Shown here one piece after another: positions 25,434 to 34,400 of a stretch of DNA of 64,000 nucleotides. Numbering within the stretch: position 1 is the stretch's first letter; the number at the start of each line of letters is the position of its first letter. Both the position numbers and the translations under genes were made by a program. This DNA is from Mycobacterium sp. DL592 (GTDB lineage: Bacteria; Actinomycetota; Actinomycetes; Mycobacteriales; Mycobacteriaceae), in contig NZ_CP050192.1 of the NCBI RefSeq assembly GCF_011694515.1, forward strand, positions 4,231,064 to 4,295,063, given 5' to 3'. Under the pieces are notes generated by a model. The model was not told where the DNA came from. It was given only the letters and a program-made list of their open reading frames with translations, and made no database searches.

Positions 25434-26207
25434 TCACGGCTTCCGCCGGGCGCGGGCTCGACGCACAGCCTCGTCGACGACGCTGCGCGCAACCTCCGCA
25501 AGCTTGCGTTGCTCGGCTTGACTGATCGTCCGGAGCTGTTCGAGCGCGTCCTCGGTGCTGCGTCCGGTGCGTCCGCGGATGACTCCGACCGCCTGATCGA
25601 TGATCGGCCGGGTGAGCAGGGTTGCTTGGAGCCGGTCGGTGAGGGCGAGCGCCTGGGCGAGGATTCGCGCGTTGTGTACAGCGACCGCTGCCGGTTTGGC
25701 AAACAGTTCACCGAGTTCGCAGGCGTGGCGGCCGAAGGCGTCCTTGTCGCGGGAGTACACGCAGATGGCGCCGAATACCTGATCGCCGACCGCCAGGGGC
25801 AGGGCCAGCACACTGTGGATGCCCGACCGTCCCGCACGGGGCCCGAACCGTGGCCACTGCTGCTCACCGCCCAGGGACCCGGAGCACACCGGGCTGCCCT
25901 GCTGTGCGGCGGTGATACCGGGCCCCTCGCCGAGGGTGACGTACTGGATGTGGTCGATCTGTTCGACAAAGGTGTCGCTGGCGGCTGACGCTTCGACCAC
26001 GGGGCCGGTCTGCTCACCCCGCAGCAACACCACCCCCACACCGTCGGCATGCGGGATGGCACTCGCCGCGAACGCGGCCACTTCGGCGAGCAATTCGGGC
26101 AGCGGGCGGCTGTCGGCGACCAAGCCGGCGAGATCGGCAATACCGGCGCGCAGATTGGCGTCGTCGGAACTCGGTGATTCCTCGCCGTCTTGGCTCGCCC
26201 GGGCCAT
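25434..26207 (-). CDS. GAF and ANTAR domain-containing protein
   Basis: A 257-aa regulator. A GAF domain covers about residues 30-175 (IPHADGVGVVLL, LGEGPGITAAQQGSPVCSGS, GIHSVLALPLAVGDQVFGAI) and a C-terminal ANTAR domain about 190-250 (RPIIDQAVGVIRGRTGRSTE, DALEQLRTISQ). ANTAR domains bind dual-hairpin RNA and act as antiterminators; GAF supplies the signal input. The signal and RNA targets are unknown. It is the first of four GAF-ANTAR proteins in the window. Confidence 0.85.
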   Translation of the reverse strand: MARASQDGEESPSSDDANLRAGIADLAGLVADSRPLPELLAEVAAFAASAIPHADGVGVVLLRGEQTGPVVEASAASDTFVEQIDHIQYVTLGEGPGITAAQQGSPVCSGSLGGEQQWPRFGPRAGRSGIHSVLALPLAVGDQVFGAICVYSRDKDAFGRHACELGELFAKPAAVAVHNARILAQALALTDRLQATLLTRPIIDQAVGVIRGRTGRSTEDALEQLRTISQAEQRKLAEVARSVVDEAVRRARARRKP

Positions 26208-26311
26208 CGGATCAGCCTACGTCGACACCGTCACGGTCCCCGGCCGGGTTTTCGCGTGTAGCGTCTGGTGAACGGGACCTTGCCACCGGCCCCCTGATGA
26301 AAGGGCCCATA

Positions 26312-26443
26312 GTGTCTGACAAATCCCCTCGGCAGTCGATGTCGAAGAAGCCCGGTAAGTCGTTGAAAGAAAAAAGGGCTGAGAAGCGCGGCAAGAGCGA
26401 CGGCACGGCGAGCGACCCGGTGCTCAACATCAAGCGCCGCTGA
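26312..26443 (+). CDS. Small basic conserved hypothetical protein
   Basis: A 43-aa lysine/arginine-rich protein (SDKSPRQSMSKKPGKSLKEK, ending DPVLNIKRR). GTG 26312 has AAGGG at 26301-26305 with 6-base spacing; longer in-frame starts have no ribosome-binding site. Short proteins with the SMSKKPGKSLKEKRA type sequence recur in mycobacteria, but I know no function. The charge suggests nucleic-acid or ribosome association (inference). Confidence 0.65.
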   Translation: MSDKSPRQSMSKKPGKSLKEKRAEKRGKSDGTASDPVLNIKRR

Positions 26444-26459
26444 TCCAGCGGCATTATTC

Positions 26460-26494
26460 ACGCGAAAAATGTTGGCTTGAAATAGTTTTCGCGT
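26460..26494. promoter_or_regulatory. 9-bp inverted repeat (possible terminator)
   Basis: ACGCGAAAA at 26460-26468 and TTTTCGCGT at 26486-26494 are perfect complements around a 17-base loop. It lies 17 bp after the small basic ORF. Its T-run on the right arm fits a terminator for that gene; a role as an operator for the DUF5994 gene is the alternative. Confidence 0.45.
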
Positions 26495-26641
26495 TCAATC
26501 GGTCTGCACGTCAGGTCGAGCGGTTCACTTTGCCCCGGTGAGGGCGTAGAGTCGACGGTATCGGCGGTACGTCGCACACATCCAAAGTCGCTTCGTCGCT
26601 GACAATTTCGGCCGCCCGGCGGTCGGAGGCAGGAGCGTCTC

Positions 26642-27094
26642 GTGACGCCGACACACACCCGATCATCGCAAGGTTGGCAGCAAGCTCCTCCCCAGGAGAC
26701 GCCCCGGCTGCGGCTCAAACCGAAAGCTCCCCTGACCGGTCGGGTCGACGGCGCCTGGTGGCCGCACAGCGACACTCTCGAAGACGAGGTTCCGGATCTG
26801 CTCGCGGTCCTGTCGGTCCGGCTCGGCCCGATCACCTATGTGCTCTACAAGATGACCGAGTGGGTCAAAGCCCCCGCCAAGATGCTGGTGGGCGATCGCA
26901 CCGTGCGGCTCGCCGGCTACCAGCGCCAGCCCGACCACACCGTCGAGGTCCAGGGAATCGGCGGCGGCAAGGTCGTGCTGCTGGTGGTTCCCGCCGGCAC
27001 CGAACCTGCCCGGGCACACGACATCATGATGGCCGCGGCCACACCGGATGACGCGTCGACGACCGAGGAGCTACTGGCACCGGCTCAGGGCTAG
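26642..27094 (+). CDS. DUF5994 family protein
   Basis: A 150-aa DUF5994 member that is more typical of the family than the other two: VDGAWWPHSDTLEDEVPDL, VLSVRLGPITYVLYKMTEW, KMLVGDRTVRLAGYQRQPDH and VVLLVVPAGTEPARAHDIMM. Function unknown. GTG 26642 follows a GGAG element. The stop overlaps the convergent NuoF-like gene by 4 bp. Confidence 0.75.
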   Translation: MTPTHTRSSQGWQQAPPQETPRLRLKPKAPLTGRVDGAWWPHSDTLEDEVPDLLAVLSVRLGPITYVLYKMTEWVKAPAKMLVGDRTVRLAGYQRQPDHTVEVQGIGGGKVVLLVVPAGTEPARAHDIMMAAATPDDASTTEELLAPAQG

Positions 27095-28254
27095 TCGCGC
27101 ACCACGGCGTCGGCGGCGGTGCAGCGGTCGTGGTGATGCAGTTCGATGTCGACGGCAAAAGCGCGCAGCGAACTGCGGATCAGACGCGCGGAGCCGTCCG
27201 GGTGCCGGCATGATCCGCGCCCGTCGACCAGCCGCACGATTCGCCGAATCTCCTTGGCCACAGCATCATTGGCGCGCCCATACGCGAGTTCGTCGACCAG
27301 TTCCGCCAACCGTGGCAGGCCGTTGCGGCATGGCCCGCACTGGCGGGCGCTCTCGTCGGCCAGGTAGCCGACGATCTCGGCGGTGCGCGCCAGCCCGCAC
27401 TCGGTGCGGCCCAGTGCGTGGATGATGCCCGCACCGGGGCTGGCCCCCAGCTCCTTCAGCCCGGCCCTGGACAACCGCGCTTCGGCAAAAGAATCTGCGA
27501 GAAGCCAACTTCCGTGATAGCCACCGACCAGGACCGCGGAGACCCCGCGTGGGTCGATGATGTCAGTGAGCGGTGTACCCGTCGGCACCTCGAGAACACC
27601 CTGATTGTCGACCGCACCGGACAGCGTCACCAGCATGGTGCCGGGTTCGTCACGGTCACCGACAGATCGGAACCATGCGGCGCCGTAGCGGGCGATCAGC
27701 GCGACGTGAGCCAGCGTTTCGACGTTGTTGACCAGGGTGGGACGCCCGCGCACGCCGGAGATGGCGGTGGGGACCACACGGTCGCGTGGCAGAGCGGGAC
27801 CGCCCTCGATCCGACGGACCACAGATGATTCCTCACCGGCGACGAAGGTGTCCGGAGCCTCGATCACGGTGACCCGGTTCGGGCGTTCAGTCAGCGCCTT
27901 GGTGACCGCGGGTATCGCGTCGGCGTGCACGTAGAGGTACAGCTTGTCGGCGTCTACCGCCGCGGCGGCGGCCTCGAGGCCGTCGATCACCAGGTGCGGT
28001 GCGCGGGTCAGCAGCATCGCGTCCTTGCGGCTCAACGGTTCACCTTCGGCACCGTTACCGACGACCACCGGATTGGCCCCCGTCACCGCACCCATCTTGC
28101 GGGCGGTGGGAAAGCCTGCGCCGCCGCGTCCGGACAGTCCTGCTTCGGCGATGGCGGCGATGAGGTCGGGTCCGACCTTAGGCAAGGGACCGAAGTGGCT
28201 CTGGTGCGCGGCTATTCCGGGGCCCTGGGCACCTAGCAGTCTGGCGTCACGCAT
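27091..28254 (-). CDS. NuoF-like NADH:flavin/iron-sulfur oxidoreductase subunit
   Basis: A 387-aa protein homologous to the 51-kDa NADH-binding subunit of complex I. Residues 40-50 (LSGRGGAGFPT) are the nucleotide/FMN loop, AGEESSVVRRIEGG and RPTLVNNVETLAHV follow, and an SLBB-like region ends at a partial [4Fe-4S] site. The cluster motif of NuoF, ESCxxCxPCREG, reads ESARQCGPCRNG here, so the first cysteine is Ala303 while Cys306, Cys309 and Cys349 remain. It overlaps the ferric-reductase-like gene by 8 bp. I infer a two-component system passing electrons from NAD(P)H to a membrane haem protein. Confidence 0.8.
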   Translation of the reverse strand: MRDARLLGAQGPGIAAHQSHFGPLPKVGPDLIAAIAEAGLSGRGGAGFPTARKMGAVTGANPVVVGNGAEGEPLSRKDAMLLTRAPHLVIDGLEAAAAAVDADKLYLYVHADAIPAVTKALTERPNRVTVIEAPDTFVAGEESSVVRRIEGGPALPRDRVVPTAISGVRGRPTLVNNVETLAHVALIARYGAAWFRSVGDRDEPGTMLVTLSGAVDNQGVLEVPTGTPLTDIIDPRGVSAVLVGGYHGSWLLADSFAEARLSRAGLKELGASPGAGIIHALGRTECGLARTAEIVGYLADESARQCGPCRNGLPRLAELVDELAYGRANDAVAKEIRRIVRLVDGRGSCRHPDGSARLIRSSLRAFAVDIELHHHDRCTAADAVVRD

Positions 28255-28789
28255 TGGCGTACTCGGTGAAGTTGGAGCGCAGGCGCCACACGACGCTGGC
28301 GACCACGATCAGAGCGCAGCAGCCCGCGAAGGCCAGGAACCAAATGCGGTCGGTGTCGGTGCCATTGCCGAGGGCATGGGCCATCGCGATCGGCCACAGG
28401 AGGTACGTGACCCAGTGAATGACCCGGAATACTTTGAGCCCCAGACGTTGTCGTAGCAGGCTCGTGATGATGACGATGAGGAGCACGTCGAAGGCGACGG
28501 TGCCCAGCCCCTGCCACAGCGGCCGGTAGGCACCCAGGAACGGCACGACGAAGTCGATGAGTCGAAGTTTGGCGTAGGGGTCCATGAACAGCAGGCCCAT
28601 GTGCAGCAGCACGAGAAGTGTTGCGGCCAAGGCGACGAAGCGGTGCACGTCAGCGACGGCGAAGCGCGGCAGCACCACCAGCGGGCGCCCCGAGCGGGTG
28701 ACGATGCCGAGTGCCACCGAGACCGTCATGAATGCGAGGGCGACGATGCCGTTGCCGCGCCCCAGCGCCCACAGGGCCTCACTGGTCAT
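28247..28789 (-). CDS. Ferric reductase-like transmembrane cytochrome b protein
   Basis: A 180-aa integral membrane protein with five or six predicted helices and histidines spaced as in haem-b ferric-reductase/MsrQ-type domains (VADVHRFVALAATLLVLLHM, FRVIHWVTYLLWPIAMAHAL). It probably binds two haems and moves electrons across the membrane. It is encoded between a proline-rich anchored protein and the NuoF-like subunit with overlapping starts (ATGA upstream, 8 bp downstream), so the three form one redox operon. Confidence 0.8.
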   Translation of the reverse strand: MTSEALWALGRGNGIVALAFMTVSVALGIVTRSGRPLVVLPRFAVADVHRFVALAATLLVLLHMGLLFMDPYAKLRLIDFVVPFLGAYRPLWQGLGTVAFDVLLIVIITSLLRQRLGLKVFRVIHWVTYLLWPIAMAHALGNGTDTDRIWFLAFAGCCALIVVASVVWRLRSNFTEYANA

Positions 28790-29289
28790 GACCCGCGCGA
28801 GAACGTGACGTGGGGCGAGAAGCTGTTGCCGCCGCCCGACACGCTGCCTCCGCCGGCCGGGACGTGGCTCTTGCGAATGGGGAACGCGGACTGCCCCGAG
28901 GAGGACGAGGACGACGGAGCCTGCTGCTGGACGGGCTCCTGCTGCTGGACGGGCGCCTGCGTGTACTTCGGGGTGTAGGTCTCGGCAGGGGCCGTGTATT
29001 GCGGGGTGTAGGTCTCGGCAGGGGCCGGCGCGACGGGTGCCGGCGCGGCCGGTGCCACCGGGTCGACGGGCGGCGGCGGCGGGGCGTCAGCCGGGGGTGC
29101 CGGCGGTGCCACGTCCACCGGCGGAGCGGGTGCCAGGACCTCAGGTGCCGGGGCTTCCGCGGCCGGCGGCGGCTTGTAGGTGTCGGCGTAGGCCAGGGCG
29201 GAGGCGCCCGCCACTCCGGCGACGCCGATTCCGGCCAGCGTCCACGAGGCGACGGCGGCCCGGCGGAATCCGGAACGAGGTGAGTTCAT
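28786..29289 (-). CDS. Proline/alanine-rich membrane-anchored protein
   Basis: A 167-aa protein with one N-terminal transmembrane/signal segment (AAVASWTLAGIGVAGVAGA), then a long Pro/Ala tract, imperfect APAETYTPQYT / APAETYTPKYT and QAPVQQQEPVQQQ repeats, a poly-Ser stretch and a glycine-rich end (VPAGGGSVSGGGNSF). No catalytic domain is evident; it may span the periplasm or tether the redox complex. ATG 29289 is chosen over GTG 29295; neither has a strong ribosome-binding site. It is the first gene of the redox operon. Confidence 0.7.
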   Translation of the reverse strand: MNSPRSGFRRAAVASWTLAGIGVAGVAGASALAYADTYKPPPAAEAPAPEVLAPAPPVDVAPPAPPADAPPPPPVDPVAPAAPAPVAPAPAETYTPQYTAPAETYTPKYTQAPVQQQEPVQQQAPSSSSSSGQSAFPIRKSHVPAGGGSVSGGGNSFSPHVTFSRGS

Positions 29290-29368
29290 GTCCACGAGAG
29301 TGTCAGCCGATTTTTAGGACGCTCAAAGAACTCGCTATGTGCTCGCTAGGTGGTGACCAAAGGCACCA

Positions 29369-29878
29369 ATGGAAGCTCTGACCGAGGCTTTCAGGTCGAT
29401 TCGTGCCATTGTGGAAACTGTGAGCAATTGGGACGACACCAGCATCGAGTCCGGCGAGTACAGCGTCGATGACGACAACCAGCTGCAGCCGGAGGACACC
29501 CTGGTCGACCGCGGCGTCGACGACATCCTTGACGAGGGAATCTCCCCGCCGGAGCGGCCCTATGCCAAGGCGGTGCTCGACCATCCCGGCAGGGAGACCC
29601 TCGATGAGCTGCTGGCCGAGGAAGAGCCCGATCCGCTGTCGCGACTGAACAACGTGCTCGACGAGTTCGAGCAGGACCGCTCCGACGACTCCGAGCGCGT
29701 ATCCGAGTTCCCGCAGGACGACGAGGTGGGCCGCGCCCGTTCGGGCCGGCTGGTGGCCTCGAACCTCGGATCCGGTGAGGACGATGACGCCGAGTTGTTC
29801 GCCGCCGACGTCGGGATCGACGGTGGCGCGGCCTCGGCCGAAGAGGCCGCCATGCACATCATCAGCGACGAGGACTAG
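29369..29878 (+). CDS. DUF5709 family acidic protein
   Basis: A 169-aa very acidic protein. SIESGEYSVDDDNQLQPEDT and GVDDILDEGISPPERP are the signature of the DUF5709 family, conserved in actinobacteria with unknown function; ARSGRLVASN and EEAAMHIISDED near the end also fit. ATG 29369 has AAAGG at 5-base spacing; an internal GTG at 29420 (MSNWDDTS) would match usual family N-termini, so the first 17 residues may not be translated. Divergent from the redox operon. Confidence 0.7.
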   Translation: MEALTEAFRSIRAIVETVSNWDDTSIESGEYSVDDDNQLQPEDTLVDRGVDDILDEGISPPERPYAKAVLDHPGRETLDELLAEEEPDPLSRLNNVLDEFEQDRSDDSERVSEFPQDDEVGRARSGRLVASNLGSGEDDDAELFAADVGIDGGAASAEEAAMHIISDED

Positions 29879-30112
29879 TACCGAGTCGTTCGGCCGTGCA
29901 GCCAATAGCGCGGTACGGTCGATGAGGCTGACGCAGCAGCCTCGCGGCAACGTCACGGTGGCGATCTGGACGCCCCACCGCACCGGAGTACCGGTCCGGC
30001 GTTGACCGACCCGTAGTTGTGGCGCCCCTTCGGCGCATGGCACTCGCAGTGCAGTATCGCTGCGGCCACGACCTAGCGGGCCGCGTCCTCGCGCGGCGGG
30101 CACAGGACATTC

Positions 30113-31747
30113 ATGAGCCAGTTCACCGAGACGATGTTCGGAAATGCTCAGTGGAGCGTGAACGGCATGATCACCGGGGAACCCGACAATGCGGTCCGGC
30201 ACAGCTGGGCCGACGTGCATCAGCGCGCCGGGCACATCGCCGGCGGTCTGTCGCGGGCCTGGGTGGGCCACGGCGACGCCGTGGCCGTACTCGCCGGGGC
30301 CCCGGTCGATATCGCACCGACCGCACAGGCGATCTGGATGCGCGGGGCTTCGGTCACGATGCTGCACCAGCCCACACCCCGAACCGACCTCAAGCGTTGG
30401 GCCGATGAGACCGCCGCGGTGATCTCGGTGATCGACGCGAAGGCCGTGGTCGTCTCCGACCCGTTCCTGCCGGCTGCGCCGCTGCTCGCCGAGCTGGGCA
30501 TGCCGGTGCTGATCGTCGATGAACTCGCGCAGGCACGCCCCGTGCGGCCCGTGCCGACCGCCGAGACCGATCTGGCCCTGCTGCAACTGACTTCGGGGTC
30601 GACAGGTTCACCCAAGGCCGTCCACATCACTCATGCGAACGTCGTTGCCAACGCCGAGGCGATGTTCGTCGGCGCGGAGTTCGACCCGGCTTCCGACGTG
30701 ATCGTTAGCTGGCTGCCGTGCTTCCACGACATGGGCATGACCGGCTTTCTGACCGTGCCGATGTACTTCGGCGCCGAGCTGGTCAAGCTCACGCCGATGG
30801 ACTTCCTGCGCGATAACTTGTTGTGGGTCAAGCTGATCGACAAATACAAGGGCACGATGACCGCCGCGCCGAACTTTGCCTACAACCTGTTGGCGAAGCG
30901 ACTGCGGCACTCGGCGACGCCGGGTCAGTTCGACCTGTCGTCGCTGCGGTGGGCGCTGTCGGGAGCCGAGCAGGTCGACCCTGCCGATGTCGAGGAGCTG
31001 TGCGAGGCCGGTGCACCCTACGGATTGCGGCCCGAGGCGATCGTGCCCGCCTACGGGATGGCCGAGACGACGGTGGCGGTGTCCTTTTCGCCCTGCGGTG
31101 CCGGTATGACCGTCGACGAGGTCGACGCCGACCTGCTGGCGGTGCTGCAGCGCGCCGTGCCCGCGGCCCGGCAGAACGTCCGGCGCCTGGTCACCCTGGG
31201 CCGCCCGCTGGACGGGCTCGACGTCCGCATCGTCGACCAGGACGGCGCACTGGTGCCGACCCGCGGTGTCGGCGTCATCCACGTCCGCGGCGAACCCGTC
31301 ACGCCCGGCTACACCACTATCGCCGGATTCGTCTCGGCGCAGGACGACGAGGGCTGGTACGACACCGGCGACCTGGGCTACCTCACCGAGAACGCCGAGA
31401 TCGTCGTCTGCGGCCGGCTCAAGGACGTCATCATCATGGCCGGGCGCAACATCTATCCCACCGACATCGAGCGGGCGGCCTCCCGCGTCGACGGCGTCCG
31501 CCCCGGCTGCACGGTGGCGGTGCGACTGGATGCCGGACAGTCCCGCGAGTCGTTCGCGGTGGCCGTGGAGTCCACATCGTGCGACGACCGCGACGAGGTC
31601 CGCAGGATCGAACGTCAGGTGATCCACGAGGTCGTCATCGAGGTCGAGGCCCGGCCCCGGCGGGTGGTGGTGCTTGCTCCCGGAACCATCCCCAAGACCC
31701 CGTCGGGCAAGTTGCGGCGCGCTCACGCCATGGCTTTGGTCGTCTGA
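30113..31747 (+). CDS. Fatty acyl-AMP ligase (FadD/FAAL family)
   Basis: A 544-aa adenylate-forming enzyme. The P-loop-like [18 protein letters not shown] is near residue 160, [46 protein letters not shown] and [10 protein letters not shown] follow, and the catalytic lysine lies in [11 protein letters not shown] at the C-terminus. HDMGM and the overall length fit the fatty acyl-AMP ligases that load acyl chains onto polyketide synthases or carrier proteins. The partner is not in the window. ATG 30113 follows AGGA. It is preceded by a 234-bp gene-free stretch with small hairpins but no identifiable promoter and followed by a GAF-ANTAR gene on the same strand. Confidence 0.85.
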   Translation: MSQFTETMFGNAQWSVNGMITGEPDNAVRHSWADVHQRAGHIAGGLSRAWVGHGDAVAVLAGAPVDIAPTAQAIWMRGASVTMLHQPTPRTDLKRWADETAAVISVIDAKAVVVSDPFLPAAPLLAELGMPVLIVDELAQARPVRPVPTAETDLALLQLTSGSTGSPKAVHITHANVVANAEAMFVGAEFDPASDVIVSWLPCFHDMGMTGFLTVPMYFGAELVKLTPMDFLRDNLLWVKLIDKYKGTMTAAPNFAYNLLAKRLRHSATPGQFDLSSLRWALSGAEQVDPADVEELCEAGAPYGLRPEAIVPAYGMAETTVAVSFSPCGAGMTVDEVDADLLAVLQRAVPAARQNVRRLVTLGRPLDGLDVRIVDQDGALVPTRGVGVIHVRGEPVTPGYTTIAGFVSAQDDEGWYDTGDLGYLTENAEIVVCGRLKDVIIMAGRNIYPTDIERAASRVDGVRPGCTVAVRLDAGQSRESFAVAVESTSCDDRDEVRRIERQVIHEVVIEVEARPRRVVVLAPGTIPKTPSGKLRRAHAMALVV

Positions 31748-31788
31748 AGTGGACGCGTAGATTGGCCCCCGGGGCGAAGGAGGGGGCG

Positions 31789-32607
31789 ATGGCCGACTAC
31801 GACGTCCAGCCCGGCCGCAAGCTGCCGCCGGAGCCCGAGCTGTCACCGGCCCAGATGCAAGCCGACGAGTTCGACCTCAACGCCGGGCTCAGCGGTGTCG
31901 CGAAGATCGTCGCGGGCGCCTGCTCCGTCGATGAAATGCTCAGCCAGGTAGCACAATTCGCCGTGCAAGCCATCCCGGGAGCCGACGGCGCGGGGGTTAC
32001 CCTGGTCCGTTCCGACGACACCTCGACCGGCGATGAGCAGCCCCACATCCAGGCCTGGTCGGCAACCGCCGACTTCGTCCGCATGATCGACACCGTGCAA
32101 TACGAGGAACTCTCCGAAGGTCCGTGCATCACCTGCATTCAGTCCCGGCGGCCCGCCGTGAGCGGCTCGCTGGGCAGCGACCGCCGGTGGCCGCACTTCG
32201 GCGGCCGGGTGGCCCGCATGGGGGTGCACTCGGTGCTGGCGCTGCCGCTGACCATCGGTGAGCAGGTGATCGGTTCGATCAACTCCTACGCCCACGGCCG
32301 GGACGCGTTCGCCGACCACGCGGTGGCACTCGGGATCCAGTTCTCCGGGCCCGCGGCGGTGGCGGTGTACAACGCGCAGTTACTGGCCAGCACCCGCCAA
32401 CGCACCACGCAACTGCAGGCGGCGCTGGGCAGCCGGGCGGTGATCGACCAGGCGATCGGCATCCTCCGCAGCCGATCTGGCGGTACTTCGCAGGAGGCGT
32501 TCGACCGCCTCACCCGCATCAGCCAAACCGAGCACGTCAAACTGGCTGAAGTCGCCCAGCAGATCGTCGACGAGGCTGTCCGCCGGGCCCGGGCCCGTCA
32601 GCACTAA
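31789..32607 (+). CDS. GAF and ANTAR domain-containing protein
   Basis: A 272-aa protein closely similar to the GAF-ANTAR protein at 25.4 kb: a GAF domain at about residues 45-195 (YEELSEGPCITCIQSRRPAV, GVHSVLALPLTIGEQVIGSI) and ANTAR at about 205-265 (AVIDQAIGILRSRSGGTSQE). Before the GAF domain there is an extra 30-residue Pro/Glu-rich leader. ATG 31789 has an extended AAGGAGGGGG ribosome-binding site. It follows the FAAL gene by 41 bp and may be cotranscribed, so it may control lipid genes nearby (inference). Confidence 0.85.
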   Translation: MADYDVQPGRKLPPEPELSPAQMQADEFDLNAGLSGVAKIVAGACSVDEMLSQVAQFAVQAIPGADGAGVTLVRSDDTSTGDEQPHIQAWSATADFVRMIDTVQYEELSEGPCITCIQSRRPAVSGSLGSDRRWPHFGGRVARMGVHSVLALPLTIGEQVIGSINSYAHGRDAFADHAVALGIQFSGPAAVAVYNAQLLASTRQRTTQLQAALGSRAVIDQAIGILRSRSGGTSQEAFDRLTRISQTEHVKLAEVAQQIVDEAVRRARARQH

Positions 32608-32614
32608 CCGGCGC

Positions 32615-33373
32615 TCACTGGTTGCGGGCCAGCTCCGAGAGAGCCCGCACAATCTCGGGACGCGTGTGGCGTTCCTGCATAAGCCGCCGCGCGATATCGG
32701 TGAGGTGCTCCCCGCGGGCGCGGCTGTAGGCGCGCAGCAGCTGGAAGGACTTGTCCACCGATACTCCGAGCATCTCGCTCAGAAATCCCTTGGCCTGTTC
32801 GACGACCATTCGTGAGGTCAGCGCCGAGCGCAGCGGTGCCACCACGGTGGCCGTCGTCGGCGGGTGTTCCTGCAGGACCGCCACACAGGCGATGTGGGCC
32901 AGGGTCTGACCGACCAATTGGTCCGCTTCGGTGAGCGCGCCGGGGCTGGTGTCGAACAAGCCGAGCGCGCCCAGGACGGAACCGGCTGCCCGCATCGGCA
33001 CCGCGTGCACTGCCGCGAAACCGGCGTCCACCGCGGCGGGGACGAATCGCGGCCACCGCTCTGCCTCACCGCGCAGGTCCGGGACCAGAACCGGCTCCCC
33101 GGTGCGGTAGCACTCGATGCAGGGGCCCTGCTCGGCCTGCAGCTGAAACAGCTCCAGCTCGCGGGTCTGCTCGGAGGTGGCGGCCAGCAGATGAAGTCGC
33201 TGCAGCGGATCGGCGAGCAGGAACCCGGCCGAGGCCACGTCGAGCAGTTCGGCACAGCGTTCGGTGAGTTCGGTGAGCAGGTCGACGACGTCGAAGTCGT
33301 CGAGCAGACGGTCGACCAGCGATACCACCGCGCTGAGCACTCGGGTTTCTCGAAGGTTGTCGTCGTTCACCAT
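32615..33373 (-). CDS. GAF and ANTAR domain-containing protein
   Basis: A 252-aa regulator with GAF at about residues 20-170 (AELLDVASAGFLLADPLQRL, QAEQGPCIECYRTGEPVLVP) and ANTAR at about 180-240 (SRMVVEQAKGFLSEMLGVSV, RAYSRARGEHLTDIARRLM). The ANTAR helix pair carries the usual alanine and basic residues. ATG 33373 is preceded by GGGAGGG. It is convergent with the previous GAF-ANTAR gene (7 bp between stops) and lies 46 bp downstream of another one. Confidence 0.85.
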   Translation of the reverse strand: MVNDDNLRETRVLSAVVSLVDRLLDDFDVVDLLTELTERCAELLDVASAGFLLADPLQRLHLLAATSEQTRELELFQLQAEQGPCIECYRTGEPVLVPDLRGEAERWPRFVPAAVDAGFAAVHAVPMRAAGSVLGALGLFDTSPGALTEADQLVGQTLAHIACVAVLQEHPPTTATVVAPLRSALTSRMVVEQAKGFLSEMLGVSVDKSFQLLRAYSRARGEHLTDIARRLMQERHTRPEIVRALSELARNQ

Positions 33374-33419
33374 GGCTTCCCTCCCTGCCTTGGTGTGGAT
33401 GAGATTTCGTTGTCGCGCA

Positions 33420-34127
33420 TCAGTCGGCGTCCAATCGCAGGCGCCGGTCCAGGATGTCGCGGGCGACGTCGGTGGCGCTTCGGCCGGTGGCGTAGGCGTG
33501 CGCACGGATGCGCACCAGGGCCTCGGCCGGGTCAATGTCGAGCTGCGCCACCAGCATGCCGGTGGCCTGGCTGACCTCGACACGGCTGAGCGCATTGAGC
33601 TCCGCCCATGCGCTGCTGGCGGGGTCCTCGATGGCCGCCTGCAGATCGCCGGCCAGCAGATCCAGCACCGGTATGCACGCCAGCTCGGCGGCGATCGCCA
33701 TCCCGGCGATCTGCTCACCCGGCAGCGAGCCCGGCTCTGCCCGGAACAGGTCGAGGGCCCCGACGTACTCCCCCGCGGCCAGCACGGGCATGGCGAACAC
33801 ACCCCGGATGTGGTGCTCCAGCATCGCCCGGCCGTAGCTGGGCCAGCGCGCTTCACCCGGGTAACCGAGATCGACGACGAGCACCGGGGCCCGGCCGGCC
33901 ACTGCGTCCAGACAGGGCCCTTCGCCGTAGATGAACTGCAGTTCGTCATACAGCTTCGCCTGTGGCCCGCTGGCACCCAGAGTGGCGGTGTTCGTGCCGT
34001 CGAAGACGAGGGAGATCGCCGCGGCGTCGACGTCGAGCAACGTCACGCACGCCTGACACAGACGGTCGGCGGCCTGTGCTCCGCGCCGCCCCTCTACGGC
34101 CGCGACAAGCCCATCCTGGATCGTCAA
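33420..34127 (-). CDS. GAF and ANTAR domain-containing protein
   Basis: A 235-aa regulator: GAF at about residues 15-155 (VTLLDVDAAAISLVFDG, YGEGPCLDAVAGRAPVLVVD) and ANTAR at about 165-230 (LSRVEVSQATGMLVAQLDID, EALVRIRAHAYATGRSATDV). The reading frame opens at TTG 34127 with no ATG or GTG nearby and no good ribosome-binding site, so the start is uncertain. Probably cotranscribed with the GAF-ANTAR gene downstream. The 273-bp region upstream, shared with the divergent desaturase gene, has no recognised motif. Confidence 0.8.
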   Translation of the reverse strand: MTIQDGLVAAVEGRRGAQAADRLCQACVTLLDVDAAAISLVFDGTNTATLGASGPQAKLYDELQFIYGEGPCLDAVAGRAPVLVVDLGYPGEARWPSYGRAMLEHHIRGVFAMPVLAAGEYVGALDLFRAEPGSLPGEQIAGMAIAAELACIPVLDLLAGDLQAAIEDPASSAWAELNALSRVEVSQATGMLVAQLDIDPAEALVRIRAHAYATGRSATDVARDILDRRLRLDAD

Positions 34128-34400
34128 ACGAGCCGGACCAGGCTTGACGCCGGCACAGTGTGGGAACTACGCGCCGCCATCAGTCCAGCCTGCCCCAGTT
34201 CGGTCGCGATTGCTCGGCTTTGCCCAAGCCTGCGCCTGCACCCGTCGCCCGCCGCGGGTAGGCTTGCCGTGCTGGCACCACAGCCGGCCCGAAACGGCGT
34301 CGCCCTTGCGCGGTGCCGCGAGCATCCGCTCACCGTCGGGCGCGTCCTCCAATATCGTTGTCGCTCAACCCCGCAACGGCCATCATCTCGAGGACTCACC

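Noticed and set aside
29303..30586. A 427-codon minus-strand frame
   Set aside because: It lies antisense to the DUF5709 and acyl-AMP ligase genes and has no domain; the + strand genes have clear motifs.
33264..34400. A long in-frame 5' extension of the desaturase frame
   Set aside because: It covers the divergent GAF-ANTAR gene in antisense and lacks similarity to DesA3, whose N-terminus starts at the ATC position.
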